57,773 bases of DNA from positions 1 to 57,773 of the forward strand of contig JAPLTG010000023.1 of the NCBI GenBank assembly GCA_026398255.1. The letters run 5' to 3'. The position numbers and the translations under genes were made by a program. Below, piece after piece: positions 35,118-44,820 of the stretch. Under the pieces are notes generated by a model. The model saw only the letters and a list, made by a program, of their open reading frames with translations, was not told the DNA's origin and did no database searches. The number at the start of each line of letters is the position of its first letter. The first letter of the stretch is position 1. Source of the stretch: Verrucomicrobiota bacterium. GTDB taxonomy: Bacteria; Verrucomicrobiota; Verrucomicrobiia; Chthoniobacterales; Terrimicrobiaceae.

Positions 35118-36245
35118 TCAATTATTCTCCGGCGAGGGAGCTTTTGAGGGTTTGGGGGCGAGAGAGTTGTCGATATTCACTCCGGCGCCGGTGCGGAGTT
35201 TGAAGGCGCCGGCGGAGGCTACGGTGTCGCCGGTTTTCAATCCCTCGGTGACGGCAATGAAATCTCCCATGGCGCGGCCGGTGCGGATGAAGCGTTGCTC
35301 AACGAATTTCTCGGTTGTGCCGTCGGCGGCGGGGCGTTCGAGGACGACGAAGACCGAGTCGCCATAGGGGGCACGGAAGAGGGCGGTGAGCGGGATGCGG
35401 AGGACCTCGTCGGCGCCGCCTTGGAAAATCTCGACTCGGGCAAACATGCCGGGTCGCAGCGCGCCGTCGGCGTTTTTGAGGGTTCCCTGCAGGCGGATGT
35501 TGCGGGTGATGCGGTCGACCTCCGAGTTAATGGCGGTCAACTCGCCCTCGAACACCCGGTCGGGATAGGCATCGGTGCGGATGAGGATTTTTTGGCCAGG
35601 GGCCATGGTGGAGATCAACTGCTGAGGCAGGAGGAAATCGACAAAGATGGGATCGAGGGATTGAAGCGAGACGATTTTGTCGCCGTTTTTCATGAACTGC
35701 CCGAGGTTCACCTCGCGAATGCCGAGGCGGCCGGAGAAGGGCGCGCGGAGTTGTTTTTTGGAAATGGTGGCGCGGAGTTGCTCCACGAGGGCGGTGACTT
35801 TGCGGAGTTGCGAGGCGGCGGCGTCGAGGTCGGACTGCGGAATCGCATTCGTCGCGCGGAGAGTTTTGGTGCGCTCGTAAACGGTGCGGGCGAGGTCGGC
35901 CTCGGCTTCGGCGGAGCGGAGCGTGGCCTGCTCGGCCTCGGTGTCGAGTTCCACGAGCAAATCCCCCTCGCGCACCTCGGCTCCGTTTTCAAAAAGGATG
36001 CGCGAGACGATGCCGGGCGTCTCCGTGCTCAGATCCGCTCCCTGAAAGGCTCGCAGCGAACCCACCGACTCGACGCTCCGCACCCATTCGTCGGTCTCCA
36101 CGAGCGTGGTGCTGATGGTCTCCATCGGCTTCGTGGCATTTTTTCCAGCACTGATCAATGCCCGAATCTGGAGGGCCTTGATTCCCACAATCACCCCAGC
36201 CAGAAGCAAAATGCTCAGCGCCGTGAGAAATATTTTTTTGAACAT
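35118..36245 (-). CDS. RND-type efflux periplasmic adaptor (membrane fusion protein)
   Basis: This 375-residue protein has an N-terminal membrane anchor (ILLLAGVIVGIKALQI), a barrel-sandwich lipoyl half (GIVSRILFENGAEVREGDLLVELD), a helical hairpin (residues about 105-165), the second lipoyl half (LRAPFSGRLGIREVNLGQFM) and a beta-barrel domain. It should bridge an inner-membrane pump and an outer-membrane channel. No RND pump or TolC-like gene is in the window; the next gene downstream is the NHL protein. Confidence 0.92.
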   Translation of the reverse strand: MFKKIFLTALSILLLAGVIVGIKALQIRALISAGKNATKPMETISTTLVETDEWVRSVESVGSLRAFQGADLSTETPGIVSRILFENGAEVREGDLLVELDTEAEQATLRSAEAEADLARTVYERTKTLRATNAIPQSDLDAAASQLRKVTALVEQLRATISKKQLRAPFSGRLGIREVNLGQFMKNGDKIVSLQSLDPIFVDFLLPQQLISTMAPGQKILIRTDAYPDRVFEGELTAINSEVDRITRNIRLQGTLKNADGALRPGMFARVEIFQGGADEVLRIPLTALFRAPYGDSVFVVLERPAADGTTEKFVEQRFIRTGRAMGDFIAVTEGLKTGDTVASAGAFKLRTGAGVNIDNSLAPKPSKAPSPENN

Positions 36246-36610
36246 CGGTTCTTTATCTCCAATCGATGGTGACCGGGCGATTCAAATTGCTTTCCGGACC
36301 TGAGCCGTGAGGTATTCGAGAAGGGCGCGAAGGTCCTGAACGGCCACTTCGCGTCTCATAAAAGCTCGCGGCTTGTTGTCATTTCCGCAGCCGCAGGCTT
36401 TAAAGTCACTTCGCTGGCTTTAGGAAAAAGAATCCGGGAATGCTCTCGCCGAGTTTGAAGATTTTCGGGGCGGGAAAATTCCTTTCGGGCCAAAGCCTCA
36501 GAGGCACGAAGGGCATTGTAATCGGGGCCCTCGATCGTGATGAATTCATGACTCCCAAATCGGCGAGGCTTCATGTCAGTCAAAATAGCATTGGCTGATG
36601 CTTGGGCGAT
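36246..36610. other. Intergenic region of 365 bases
   Basis: Between the adaptor gene and the old-yellow-enzyme gene, both on the minus strand. Apart from the 75-residue frame I see no repeat, RNA gene or clear promoter. The sequence GAGCCGTGAGGTATTCGAGA, about 55 bases upstream of the adaptor start, has no recognised role. Confidence 0.4.
36356..36583 (-). CDS. Possible small hypothetical protein
   Basis: A 75-residue frame begins MTDMKPRRFGSHEFITIEGPDYNALRASEAL. The beginning reads like a real protein, but there is no clear ribosome site, family or conserved motif, and the C-terminus is arbitrary. It may be a degraded remnant or not a gene. Confidence 0.25.
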   Translation of the reverse strand: MTDMKPRRFGSHEFITIEGPDYNALRASEALARKEFSRPENLQTRREHSRILFPKASEVTLKPAAAEMTTSRELL

Positions 36611-37693
36611 TTATTTTCCGCCATCGAGCGCTGGATAGTCGGTGTAGCCCTCTGGACCGGGCGAGTAGAAAGTCGCGGGGTTGGGAGCGTTCAGCGGTGC
36701 GCCGGCGCGGATGCGCGCGGGAAGGTCGGGGGTTGCCAGGAACGGAGTTCCAAACGCAACGGCGTCGGCTTTTTTAGCGTCAACCGACTCGGCAGCTTCG
36801 TCGGGCGTGAAACCCATGTTCAGCACGAGCGGGCCATGGAAATGCTCGCGCACGGGAGTGACGACATCGCCGTGTTGTTGGCCGAAAAAATCGGCTCGCA
36901 TGAGGTGGAGGTAGGCGAGGCCGCATTCGTTGAGGCGCTTCGCAAGCCAGGTGGCGAGGCCGACGGGGTCGGAGTCCGACATGCTGTTGTAGCTGTTGAG
37001 CGGCGACAGGCGCACGCCGACGCGGTTCGCGCCGAGGATTTGGGAAACGGCCTCGATGACCTCAAGGAGCAGGCGGGCGCGGTTCTCGATCGGTCCTCCG
37101 TAGGGGCCGGTGCGTTTGTTGGCTCCGTCACGGAGGAACTCGTCGAGCAGGTAGCCATTGGCGGCGTGGATTTCCACTCCATCGAAACCGGCGGCTTTGG
37201 CATTGGCGGCGGCTTTTTGGAAACCCTCCACGATCCCCGGCAATTCCTCGTCGCGGAGTTCGCGCGGGAGGGCGTAGGGCTTCTTGCCCTCGGGAGTGTT
37301 CACCTCGTCGCCCGTGATCGCGATGGCGCTGGGCGCAACGGGTTGGGCGCCGTTGTTGAAAAAGGGATGGCACGCGCGGCCGCCATGCCAGATTTGAAGA
37401 AAAATCCGGCCGCCTTTTGCATGAACGGCGTCGGTGACGCCCCGCCAGCCGGCGATCTGGGCTTCGTTGTAAATTCCCGGCTCGGCGTAAAAAGCCGAGT
37501 TGCCCTCCATCGCCATAGTGGCCTCCGCGATGATCAATCCTGCCGAAGCGCGCTGGGCGTAGTATTCCACCATGAGCGGGCCAGGCACATGGCCGGCTTC
37601 GGCGCGGCAGCGGGTGAGCGGCGCCATCAGGATGCGGTTGGGCAATTCCAACGCGCCGAGGCGGAGTTTTTCAAAAAGCGGAGCAGGATTCAT
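36611..37693 (-). CDS. Old yellow enzyme-type alkene reductase
   Basis: This 360-residue FMN enzyme has PLTRCRA near the N-terminus, IFLQIWHGGRACHP, the active-site region GFDGVEIHAANGYLLDEFLRD (His-Ala-Ala-Asn) and RTGPYGGPIENRARLLLEV, as in NemA/xenobiotic reductases. It reduces activated C=C bonds with NADPH. The start MNPAPLFEKL (37693) is chosen because it gives the family N-terminus five bases after the DoxX gene; the longer version overlaps that gene. Confidence 0.93.
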   Translation of the reverse strand: MNPAPLFEKLRLGALELPNRILMAPLTRCRAEAGHVPGPLMVEYYAQRASAGLIIAEATMAMEGNSAFYAEPGIYNEAQIAGWRGVTDAVHAKGGRIFLQIWHGGRACHPFFNNGAQPVAPSAIAITGDEVNTPEGKKPYALPRELRDEELPGIVEGFQKAAANAKAAGFDGVEIHAANGYLLDEFLRDGANKRTGPYGGPIENRARLLLEVIEAVSQILGANRVGVRLSPLNSYNSMSDSDPVGLATWLAKRLNECGLAYLHLMRADFFGQQHGDVVTPVREHFHGPLVLNMGFTPDEAAESVDAKKADAVAFGTPFLATPDLPARIRAGAPLNAPNPATFYSPGPEGYTDYPALDGGK

Positions 37694-37698
37694 GGCGA

Positions 37699-38091
37699 TT
37701 AGTTCGAGGATTTCACAAAGCTCAAAAGCGAGCGACCGGCGGCGAGAGCCTGCCAAGCGGTCAAAAAGGCGATGCCGATCATCATGGGATCAAGCAACGA
37801 AGCCGGGCCGAAGAAAAAAACATGGAAGGCGAAAATATTGACGATGATCGGGCCAAGCACGATCAGGCCGAGGTTTCGAGTTGCCGGGATGGCCATCAGG
37901 ACGCCACCGAGTATTTCGAGAACCTTCACGAAGGCCAGCATCCCCGAGAGATACATCCCGCCCATGAACATCGCAGCCGGAGAACCCTCAGGCGGCATGG
38001 GGATCGGGATGAATTTGAGAAAGAAATTCGCGCCAAAAACTATGAAAACGAGGCCGAGCAGGGCGGCGGAGATGCGATTGAGGATTTTCAT
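37699..38091 (-). CDS. DoxX-family small membrane protein
   Basis: This 130-residue protein has four membrane segments: LLGLVFIVFGANFFL, YLSGMLAFVKVLEILGGVLMAI, LIVLGPIIVNIFAFHVFFF, GIAFLTAWQALA. These match the DoxX/DoxD-like family, whose members are linked to redox or quinone functions. It lies five bases before the old-yellow-enzyme gene and both are likely one operon, which fits a redox role. Confidence 0.85.
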   Translation of the reverse strand: MKILNRISAALLGLVFIVFGANFFLKFIPIPMPPEGSPAAMFMGGMYLSGMLAFVKVLEILGGVLMAIPATRNLGLIVLGPIIVNIFAFHVFFFGPASLLDPMMIGIAFLTAWQALAAGRSLLSFVKSSN

Positions 38092-38265
38092 AAGCGTGCA
38101 CTATTACGAACTGCGGATGCCTGCGCGCTAACAAAAATGTTGAGCGCCGCGCGGCTGCCAACCCCACTTTCATAGGATTCGACAAGCTGAAGCCAAACAT
38201 CGGCACGCTGAGAAACCGATTGCCCTCCGCGACGAAGCGCCAAGGCAGTTCGGCGGCGCTGCCCT

Positions 38266-41200
38266 TTAGAATGAGAACCCGAGCGAGGTGCTGATGATGT
38301 TGTTGGTGTAGCCCTCGGCTCCGAAGTTCACATTGTAGAACACCGATCCGTTCCAGCGATCGCCGAACTTCGCGCTGATGCCGGCTCCGCCGAAGACGCT
38401 GTTGCGATACGGGGCGCTGGTTTCGTAGTCGAACGACGGGCCGCTGCCGCCTTCAAGCGCGGAGCTGATGTTGCGCGGGTTGTTCAGGAACTCGTGCATC
38501 CAGAAGCCTCTCACTTCGGGGATGAGCGTGATGTTCGAGCCGACTTCCCAGTTGTAGGCGATGCGCGCGCCGAGGTTGGTGCGGAGGCTGTTGGCGTTTT
38601 GGTGGCCGAGCGCCAAGTCGAGGCTGTCGGCTCCGCTTTCCGTGAAGCCGCCGATGCCGGCGTAGGTGTATTGGGCTCCCACGATTGGGCCGAGGGTGAA
38701 ATTGCCGATCTCGAAGTCTTTTCCGAGATTCAGCGCCGCGCTGAATTGGCCGCTGTTCGGGTCGGCGGATGGGGTGCGGTCGATTGTGCTGAACTCGATG
38801 GATCGGCGGGTTTGGAAGCCGGTGTAGCCACCGCTCACGATGGCGTCGGCGTAGTAGCCATCCTCATGCGTGTAGCTGCCGTAGAGACCGAAGAGCGCAC
38901 TGTTTCCGCGGGTGCTGCTGCCGCCATCATATTTCGCGTAGCTGTATTCGTAGCCGGCAAAAAGGCCTGCGGCGAAGTTCTCGCTCAGGCGGTAGTCGGC
39001 GCCCACGAGGAAGCCGCCCGCATTGTTGTTGTAGTTTGGAACACCCGCCAATCCACGCGAGAGCGAGAACTCGCCGTTTGCGATTACCCACGAGTTCCAG
39101 TTCGTATCGATGGCGGATTCCACAATCGGCGAGGCCGTTTTTGCATCCGCTGCGCTCTTGCCATCCTTGTCGTATTTGATCGGCTGGCTCATTCCGATGG
39201 CTTGGAAGCCTGTGGCCCCGAGGCGGACGGAACCCATGCGCTGGGTGAGGAGTTGGGTTTGGTTGTAGGTCTGCTCGATCGCGATATTCGCCAGGCTCTC
39301 GTAGAAGCCGGGCATGATCTGCTCGAAGGCGTAGGGGTATTGCTCGGCGGTTTGCAAATCGAGCGCGATGCTGACGGTCTCTCGGTCTCCGCTGGTGGCA
39401 GCGATGAACGAGTCGAGCGCCTTGGCGACATTTTGCTGATTTGGGGTAACCGCCACCTGTGTGTAGGAGTCCGGCGCGATAAGGAGGATGCCCGTTGTGC
39501 CAAGATTCAGGAACCGCCCGCGGAAGGTCGCCGGCGCGGTGATCGTGTCGAACTCGCCGGAGATCCCGCCGCTCGCCACGAGAAACGAATACTGCTGGCC
39601 GTAGGCGAGCGGGTTGCCGTTGTAGGGAATGACATTCAGCGTGCCATCCACCGTCGCCGCTCCGCCGACCACAAGGCGGTCGAAGTTCGTCAGGCTTTCG
39701 ATTTCTATATCCGTCGCAGCGGTGGGCGTGAGGGCCAGGGACGCCATGCTCAGCGTTCCGGGCGAATTGCCCGGCGCCAAATTTCCAGAGACTGTGACAG
39801 GCGCGAAGATCGTGCCACTTCCACCTAGAATGGCACCGGAGTTTACAGCTACGGAATTGGCAGTGAGGTTGCCGTTCAAGGAAAGCAGCCCTGCATCGAT
39901 CGACGCCGTGCCATTGACCGACAGCGTGCTTTGGACATCAAGTTCGCCCGCGCCGGTTTTATTGAAATTCCCCGGCGTCGCCAATGTCCCACCGCTCACG
40001 ACCGAGTTGCCATTTTCAACCGCCACTTGCCCTTGCGACAGCGAGAGCGCGTAGCCGGCTTGAATGGCGAGGTTGCCGTTATTGGTGAATGCCAGGTCGC
40101 GGATCGTGTTGTTGCCGCCGGCTGTGATGACTGTGCCGTTGCCGGTGTTTCCATTCACTGTGAAATCCACCCAGGTCGGCGTGGCCCCGGCGCCGGAATT
40201 GTCGATCACATTACCCGATACATTTGCGCCTTGGAGGTTATAAACCAGCGAGTTTCCGATGATTTGGAAGCTGCCCGAAAGCGAATTGCTCCCGGAGATG
40301 GCAGCCACAAAATTCGACGCTGAGAAGTTCGTCGCACCGAAACTCACGAGCGTATTGTTGCCAAGTTGCAGGGATTGCCCGGTGCCGAAATCCAAAGTGC
40401 GATTGCCAGTGTTTCCCCCGTTCGAGAAATTGCCGCTGATCGTGATGTTGCCACCGTGGGCGAGGGAGATCACTGCATTGGAACTCAACCAAACAAGGTC
40501 GGTCATGCCGCTGAGGACGAGGTTGGGATTTGCAGTGTTCCCAACGGCCAGTGTGCCGGAAGAGAGTGTCAGCGTTCCATTCCCGAGCGCGTTGGCGTGA
40601 AGAGCTTCCAAAACTCCGCCATCGAGTTGAGTGCCGCCGGTGTAGCTGTTGGTGCCGGAAATCGTCACGGTTCCCGAGCCGGTTTTCAGCAACGATCCAT
40701 TCCCGCTCATCACACCTGCATAGGTGCCAGTGAAGCTCTGATCAAAGTTCACCACCGCGTTGTTTGCGATCGCGCCTTGGAGGCCAGCTGTCGTTCCAGC
40801 CAGTATTCCAGAACTTACCGTTGTTCCACCCGTGTAGGTGTTCGAGCCCAAAAGAGTGAGGGTTTTGTTTCCCGCTTTCGTGAGTGAGGCGTTGCCGGAG
40901 ATGGCACCCGAGACAATCAGGTTTGCAGTATTTGTGGCGAAGGTTTGGTTAGCGCCGAGGGTGAGATCGAGTGCCAGTGTCTGGGTATTTGCCGAGTCGT
41001 TGACGATTCCTTCGCCAAGCAATGTCAACGCGCTTCCGTTCACCGTGTAGGAACCCGCACCGGCAAGGAATGTGAGGCCAGACGCAGAATTCAAGAAGCT
41101 GTTGTTCGTGCTAACCCCGCCAGATCCACTGAACTCGATGGCATCGCCGTTCGAAGGCAGCGATCCGCCATCCCACTGCGCTTCGGTAGACCAATTGCCG

Positions 41201-44200
41201 GTGGCGGTATTCCAAGTGGCGGCTGTTTTGTAGTTGAGCAGAAGTGTGGTGTTGCCCGAGCCGAGGCTCATGAAGTAACCGCCCGCAGTCCCGGTCATAT
41301 TCGAAGAATTGAATGTGAATGCCGATGCGTCGAATCCGCTGATGCCCGAGGTGAAATTGCCTATTTGCCAAGAAGCATTCTTCACGCCCGCCAACGACGC
41401 CCCGCCCAGTGTGGAGAGGCTAATTGTGGTTGGATTGCCGGATGTGGCGTTGAGCGTTAGGGTTCCCGCCGAAGCGATCAGATCCCAGCCTGTGCCTGCC
41501 GTGCCATTTGCCGAGGCGAGTTCCCAGTTGTAGATGCCGCCGCCGTTCCACACGCTGTTTCCAACGGTGAGGATTCCGGGGCTGTTGCCAGGGTTGATGG
41601 CGCCGCCAGAGTTGATGGTGACAACACCAGCTGTGCCGTTGCCGGTGAGAATACCACCTGAATTGATGGTGACAGCGCCGAGGCTTCCGTTGCCGGTGAG
41701 GGTTCCTCCGTTGTTAATCGTCGTTGAGGCGTTTGCCATGCTTCCGGTTAGGGATACGATGCCGGAGTTGATGGCTGCGGTGCCGTTGAATGAACTACTG
41801 TTACCGCTCAGAGTAAGGGTTGCATTCCCTATTTTGGACAGATCTCCAGATCCGCTCATCACGCCGGTGTAGGTGCCATTGGTGGTCTGGTTAAAGACAA
41901 GGCTGGCGTTATTGGTGATGGCACCTTGGAGGCTCTGGGTATTGCCTTGAAGGGTGCCGGAACTGACAAACGTTCCACCGGTGTAGGTGCTATTGCCTGT
42001 AAGGATCGTTGTTCCCGCGCCGAGTTTGTTTACCGTGAGGTTGCCCTCGAGAATTGGGCTGAACGAGTGGTTACCGGTATGGTTGAAGTTCACGATGGCC
42101 GTGCCATTTCCGGCGGCGACTCTGGCGGCTTGGAGGTTGCCCACCGTGGTGCCGTTACCGATGTTTAAGATACCTGTGGAACTCGATTGAGTAGCCACGG
42201 TCAAATTGCCCGCGCCGCCTACGATGGAGACATTACCACCCGTGAGATTCAGCGTGCCGTTGCCATATCTACCAACTCGCAATCTATCAGAACTCGACCA
42301 AGTGCCCCCGCTGACATTCACGACACCCGTGCTTCCGTTTTCAACTGCGAGGAAGACTCCGGCATTGGATACGTTGCCGCCGGTGATATTCAAGGTTCCA
42401 GTTCCCAAGACGCCGATTTGAAGTTGATCTGCATTTGTCCAGTTGCCGCCGCTCACATTCGCTACCCCAGTGCTTCCAGCATTGAGGCCGATGTAGCAAA
42501 ATCCAGTATTTGAAATGAGTCCACCGGAGAGATTCAGCGTTCCATCTCCGGAATTGCCCACCGTGAAATTGCCGGTGTTCGTCCAGTTGCCGCCACTTAC
42601 TGTCGCCACGCCTCTGCTGCCAGCGTTCACGCCAATGTCGCCTCGCGCGTTGGAAATACTTCCACTCGAGAGATTCAGTGTGCCATTGCCGATATTCGTG
42701 TCTACCAATGCGTGTGTGATACGGCCGTTGTTGCTGATGGATAGTGTGCCACCGGAAATGGTGGTGCCGCCGGTGTAGGTGTTGGTGCCGGAAATCGTCA
42801 CGGTTCCCGAGCCGGTTTTCAGCAACGATCCATTCCCGCTCATGGCTCCCGCGTAGGTGCCAGAGGTCATTTGGTCGAAGTTCACCACCGAGTTGTTGGT
42901 GATCGCTCCTTGCAGGCTGGATGTCGTTCCGGCCAGCATTCCAGCAGAGACGATGGTTCCGCCGGAGTAGGTGTTCGTGCCCGAGAGGGTGAGCGTTTGG
43001 TTGCCCGCCTTGGTAAGCGAGGCGTTGCCGGAGATATTGCCGGAGATGACGAGGTTCGCGGTGTTGGAGGCGAAGGTTTGGTTCGTGCCGAGAGTGAGGT
43101 TGATCGCTACGGTCTGGGTGCTGTTCGAGTTGTTGACGATGCCATCTGCACCAATTGTGAGGGCATTCCCGTTGATCGTATAGGAGCCATTGGCAGTGGA
43201 GGTGAAGGTCACGCCGGAGATTTCCGAGAGGTTGCCGGAGGCGAAGTTGTTCGTGCTGGTGCCGCCGGGACCGGAGAATTCGATCGCGTCGCCATTGGTC
43301 GGGAGCGTGTTTCCTTCCCACTGCGTGGCGGTGGTCCAATTTCCAGAACCTGTGCTCCAGACTGAGCCAGCGGACGCATAGTTGAGCAGCAGTGTCGTGT
43401 TACCACCGCCGAGACTCAGCGAGTAACTGCCCGCACTTCCGCTCATGCCCGTGGCGTTAAAGGTAAAGTAGTCGTTGCTGAAGCCGGTGATCCCAGTAGT
43501 GAAGTTACCGATCTCCCACGAGGCGATCTTCACCCCGGAAAGGGAGCCGCTTCCGTAGCTCGCCAGCCTGATTGTGAATTTGTTGGTCGCATTTGCCCCG
43601 ATCGTAAGAGTGCCAGAGGAGCTGATGAGGTCCCAGTCCATGCCAGCTGTGCCGTTGGCTGAAGCCAACTCCCAGTTGTAAAAGCCGCCACCGTTCCAGG
43701 TCATGTTGCCGGTGGTGAGCGTGCCAGGCGAGTTGCCGGGGGCGATCGCTCCGCCGGAGTTGATAACCACATCGCCGACCGTGCCAGTTCCGCCAAGGGT
43801 GCCAGAGTTGATCGTCACGGCCGAGGTAGAACCGGTGATGAGGAGCGTGCCGGCCGAAATCGTCGTGCCGCCGGTGTTGGTATTTGTGCCTGTAAGGGTG
43901 GTGGTGCCTGTGCCGAGGTGGTTGAGAGACAGGCTGTCTGTCATGTTTGAGCCGAGGCTGTAGCTGCCGCTTTGGTTGATGTTCACGACGGCGGTGCCGC
44001 TGCCGCCAGTGATCGTTGCGGCGCTGAGTGTGCCGGCGGTTGTTCCGTTGCCAAGGTTCAGCGTGCCGATACTGCCAGAAGTTTGGGCTAAGTTCACCAA
44101 GCCGCCGCCGCCGACGGAGACTGTTCCGTTTCCGGTCAGGTTCAGTGTGCCATTGCCTGCGCTGCCTATGAAAAGGGCGCTGGAGTTTGTCCAAGTGCCG

Positions 44201-44586
44201 CCGCTCATATTCACTGTGCCATTGCTTCCGGCGTAGTAGCCTACGCGGCCATTTGCATTCGATACAGTGCCATTAGTGATCGTGAGGCTGCCAGTGCCAC
44301 TTTCGGCTATGTAAAGGTCGTTGGAGTTCGTCCAATTACCGCCGTTCACATTCACCGTGCCGTTGCCAGGCCCTAATCCCACATAGCCCTCTATCTTCGA
44401 TAGGCTGCTGCCGCCATCGATCGTCAGGCTGCCTTGGCCACCCATGCCGACAACAACCACGGGGCCAAAGTCGAAGGCATCTCCAGTATAAGTCACCGCA
44501 CCAAAAGCGGGGTGAGCGGCCGCGAGCAGAAGCAGGCAGAGAGCGGTTGCGAAGCGGAGTGGAAGATTGAAGAAGTGTGTTTTCAT
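38266..44586 (-). CDS. Giant autotransporter with passenger-associated transport repeats
   Basis: A 2106-residue type Va-like autotransporter. Residues 1-29 are a Sec signal (ATALCLLLLAAAHPAFG). The passenger consists of short GTLNLTGGNVSN/GGTWTN repeats (about 60-170 and 640-850) and at least seven copies of the PATR motif, such as LLKTGSGTVTISGTNTYTGG. Residues about 300-610 and 1020-1320 are two diverged copies of one module (NWELASANGTAG ... GDAIEFSG). The last 280 residues (from about 1827, NSWVIANGEFSLSRGLA) form the outer-membrane barrel, ending in a β-signal SLGFSF. The only cysteine I noticed is in the signal. AAGGG lies just before the ATG. It is divergent from a LytS/LytTR operon, with candidate operators between them. 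Confidence 0.95.
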   Translation of the reverse strand: MKTHFFNLPLRFATALCLLLLAAAHPAFGAVTYTGDAFDFGPVVVVGMGGQGSLTIDGGSSLSKIEGYVGLGPGNGTVNVNGGNWTNSNDLYIAESGTGSLTITNGTVSNANGRVGYYAGSNGTVNMSGGTWTNSSALFIGSAGNGTLNLTGNGTVSVGGGGLVNLAQTSGSIGTLNLGNGTTAGTLSAATITGGSGTAVVNINQSGSYSLGSNMTDSLSLNHLGTGTTTLTGTNTNTGGTTISAGTLLITGSTSAVTINSGTLGGTGTVGDVVINSGGAIAPGNSPGTLTTGNMTWNGGGFYNWELASANGTAGMDWDLISSSGTLTIGANATNKFTIRLASYGSGSLSGVKIASWEIGNFTTGITGFSNDYFTFNATGMSGSAGSYSLSLGGGNTTLLLNYASAGSVWSTGSGNWTTATQWEGNTLPTNGDAIEFSGPGGTSTNNFASGNLSEISGVTFTSTANGSYTINGNALTIGADGIVNNSNSTQTVAINLTLGTNQTFASNTANLVISGNISGNASLTKAGNQTLTLSGTNTYSGGTIVSAGMLAGTTSSLQGAITNNSVVNFDQMTSGTYAGAMSGNGSLLKTGSGTVTISGTNTYTGGTTISGGTLSISNNGRITHALVDTNIGNGTLNLSSGSISNARGDIGVNAGSRGVATVSGGNWTNTGNFTVGNSGDGTLNLSGGLISNTGFCYIGLNAGSTGVANVSGGNWTNADQLQIGVLGTGTLNITGGNVSNAGVFLAVENGSTGVVNVSGGTWSSSDRLRVGRYGNGTLNLTGGNVSIVGGAGNLTVATQSSSTGILNIGNGTTVGNLQAARVAAGNGTAIVNFNHTGNHSFSPILEGNLTVNKLGAGTTILTGNSTYTGGTFVSSGTLQGNTQSLQGAITNNASLVFNQTTNGTYTGVMSGSGDLSKIGNATLTLSGNSSSFNGTAAINSGIVSLTGSMANASTTINNGGTLTGNGSLGAVTINSGGILTGNGTAGVVTINSGGAINPGNSPGILTVGNSVWNGGGIYNWELASANGTAGTGWDLIASAGTLTLNATSGNPTTISLSTLGGASLAGVKNASWQIGNFTSGISGFDASAFTFNSSNMTGTAGGYFMSLGSGNTTLLLNYKTAATWNTATGNWSTEAQWDGGSLPSNGDAIEFSGSGGVSTNNSFLNSASGLTFLAGAGSYTVNGSALTLLGEGIVNDSANTQTLALDLTLGANQTFATNTANLIVSGAISGNASLTKAGNKTLTLLGSNTYTGGTTVSSGILAGTTAGLQGAIANNAVVNFDQSFTGTYAGVMSGNGSLLKTGSGTVTISGTNSYTGGTQLDGGVLEALHANALGNGTLTLSSGTLAVGNTANPNLVLSGMTDLVWLSSNAVISLAHGGNITISGNFSNGGNTGNRTLDFGTGQSLQLGNNTLVSFGATNFSASNFVAAISGSNSLSGSFQIIGNSLVYNLQGANVSGNVIDNSGAGATPTWVDFTVNGNTGNGTVITAGGNNTIRDLAFTNNGNLAIQAGYALSLSQGQVAVENGNSVVSGGTLATPGNFNKTGAGELDVQSTLSVNGTASIDAGLLSLNGNLTANSVAVNSGAILGGSGTIFAPVTVSGNLAPGNSPGTLSMASLALTPTAATDIEIESLTNFDRLVVGGAATVDGTLNVIPYNGNPLAYGQQYSFLVASGGISGEFDTITAPATFRGRFLNLGTTGILLIAPDSYTQVAVTPNQQNVAKALDSFIAATSGDRETVSIALDLQTAEQYPYAFEQIMPGFYESLANIAIEQTYNQTQLLTQRMGSVRLGATGFQAIGMSQPIKYDKDGKSAADAKTASPIVESAIDTNWNSWVIANGEFSLSRGLAGVPNYNNNAGGFLVGADYRLSENFAAGLFAGYEYSYAKYDGGSSTRGNSALFGLYGSYTHEDGYYADAIVSGGYTGFQTRRSIEFSTIDRTPSADPNSGQFSAALNLGKDFEIGNFTLGPIVGAQYTYAGIGGFTESGADSLDLALGHQNANSLRTNLGARIAYNWEVGSNITLIPEVRGFWMHEFLNNPRNISSALEGGSGPSFDYETSAPYRNSVFGGAGISAKFGDRWNGSVFYNVNFGAEGYTNNIISTSLGFSF
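40648..40710. repeat. 63-base exact repeat, copy A (inside autotransporter gene)
   Basis: By hand comparison this stretch is identical to 42781-42843. The offset of 2133 bases is exactly 711 codons, so the duplication is in frame. It encodes a PATR motif of the passenger. Confidence 0.85.
42781..42843. repeat. 63-base exact repeat, copy B (inside autotransporter gene)
   Basis: Partner of 40648-40710. The wider protein modules around both copies (about 300 residues) are similar but diverged, so this identical patch suggests recent gene conversion or selection. Confidence 0.85.
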
Positions 44587-44726
44587 TTGAGCCCTTAAGA
44601 TTTTCTTTTTTAAGCGGCGAAGCGGTTGGAATTGTGTTTGAGCGAGCGATTGTTAGAATGCCTCGATTTCATCGCTGACTTAGATACGGACGCCGCTCTG
44701 AAACGCATAGAAAAAACTGAAAAATG

Positions 44727-44761
44727 CGACGAACAGGTCAAAATCGTCGACGAACAGGCCA
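44727..44761. promoter_or_regulatory. Candidate LytTR-type operator, autotransporter side
   Basis: CGACGAACAGGTCA (44727-44740) is repeated as CGACGAACAGGCCA (44748-44761), a 21-base period (two helical turns). On the minus strand each reads TGTTCGTCG, containing GTTCGT, which fits the GTTN(A/G)(T/C) half of the LytTR consensus, though the bases before GTT do not fit. It lies 141-175 bases upstream of the autotransporter ATG. The longer match with the second site covers about 50 bases. Confidence 0.5.
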
Positions 44762-44785
44762 GAGGGGGTGGGAATCCAGCATAAT

Positions 44786-44820
44786 TAACCACAGAGGACA
44801 CAGAGAGCACAGAGGATGAG
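44786..44820. repeat. CACAGAG-type inverted repeat, left arm
   Basis: TAACCACAGAGGACACAGAG continuing to 44820. The reverse complement of 44985-45024 shares the 23-base core beginning at ACCACAGAGG. To my knowledge such CCACAGAGGACACAGAG motifs recur in intergenic regions of unrelated bacteria; the function is unknown. Confidence 0.75.

Noticed and set aside
35295-36272. Plus-strand frame of 325 codons opposite the RND-type adaptor
   Set aside because: It is the antisense shadow of a clear adaptor gene; its Gly/Glu/Val-rich translation has no motif.
38266-44586. Apparent array of short repeats that might suggest CRISPR
   Set aside because: The repeats are in-frame beta-helix and PATR units of an open coding sequence, of variable length and without spacers or cas genes.
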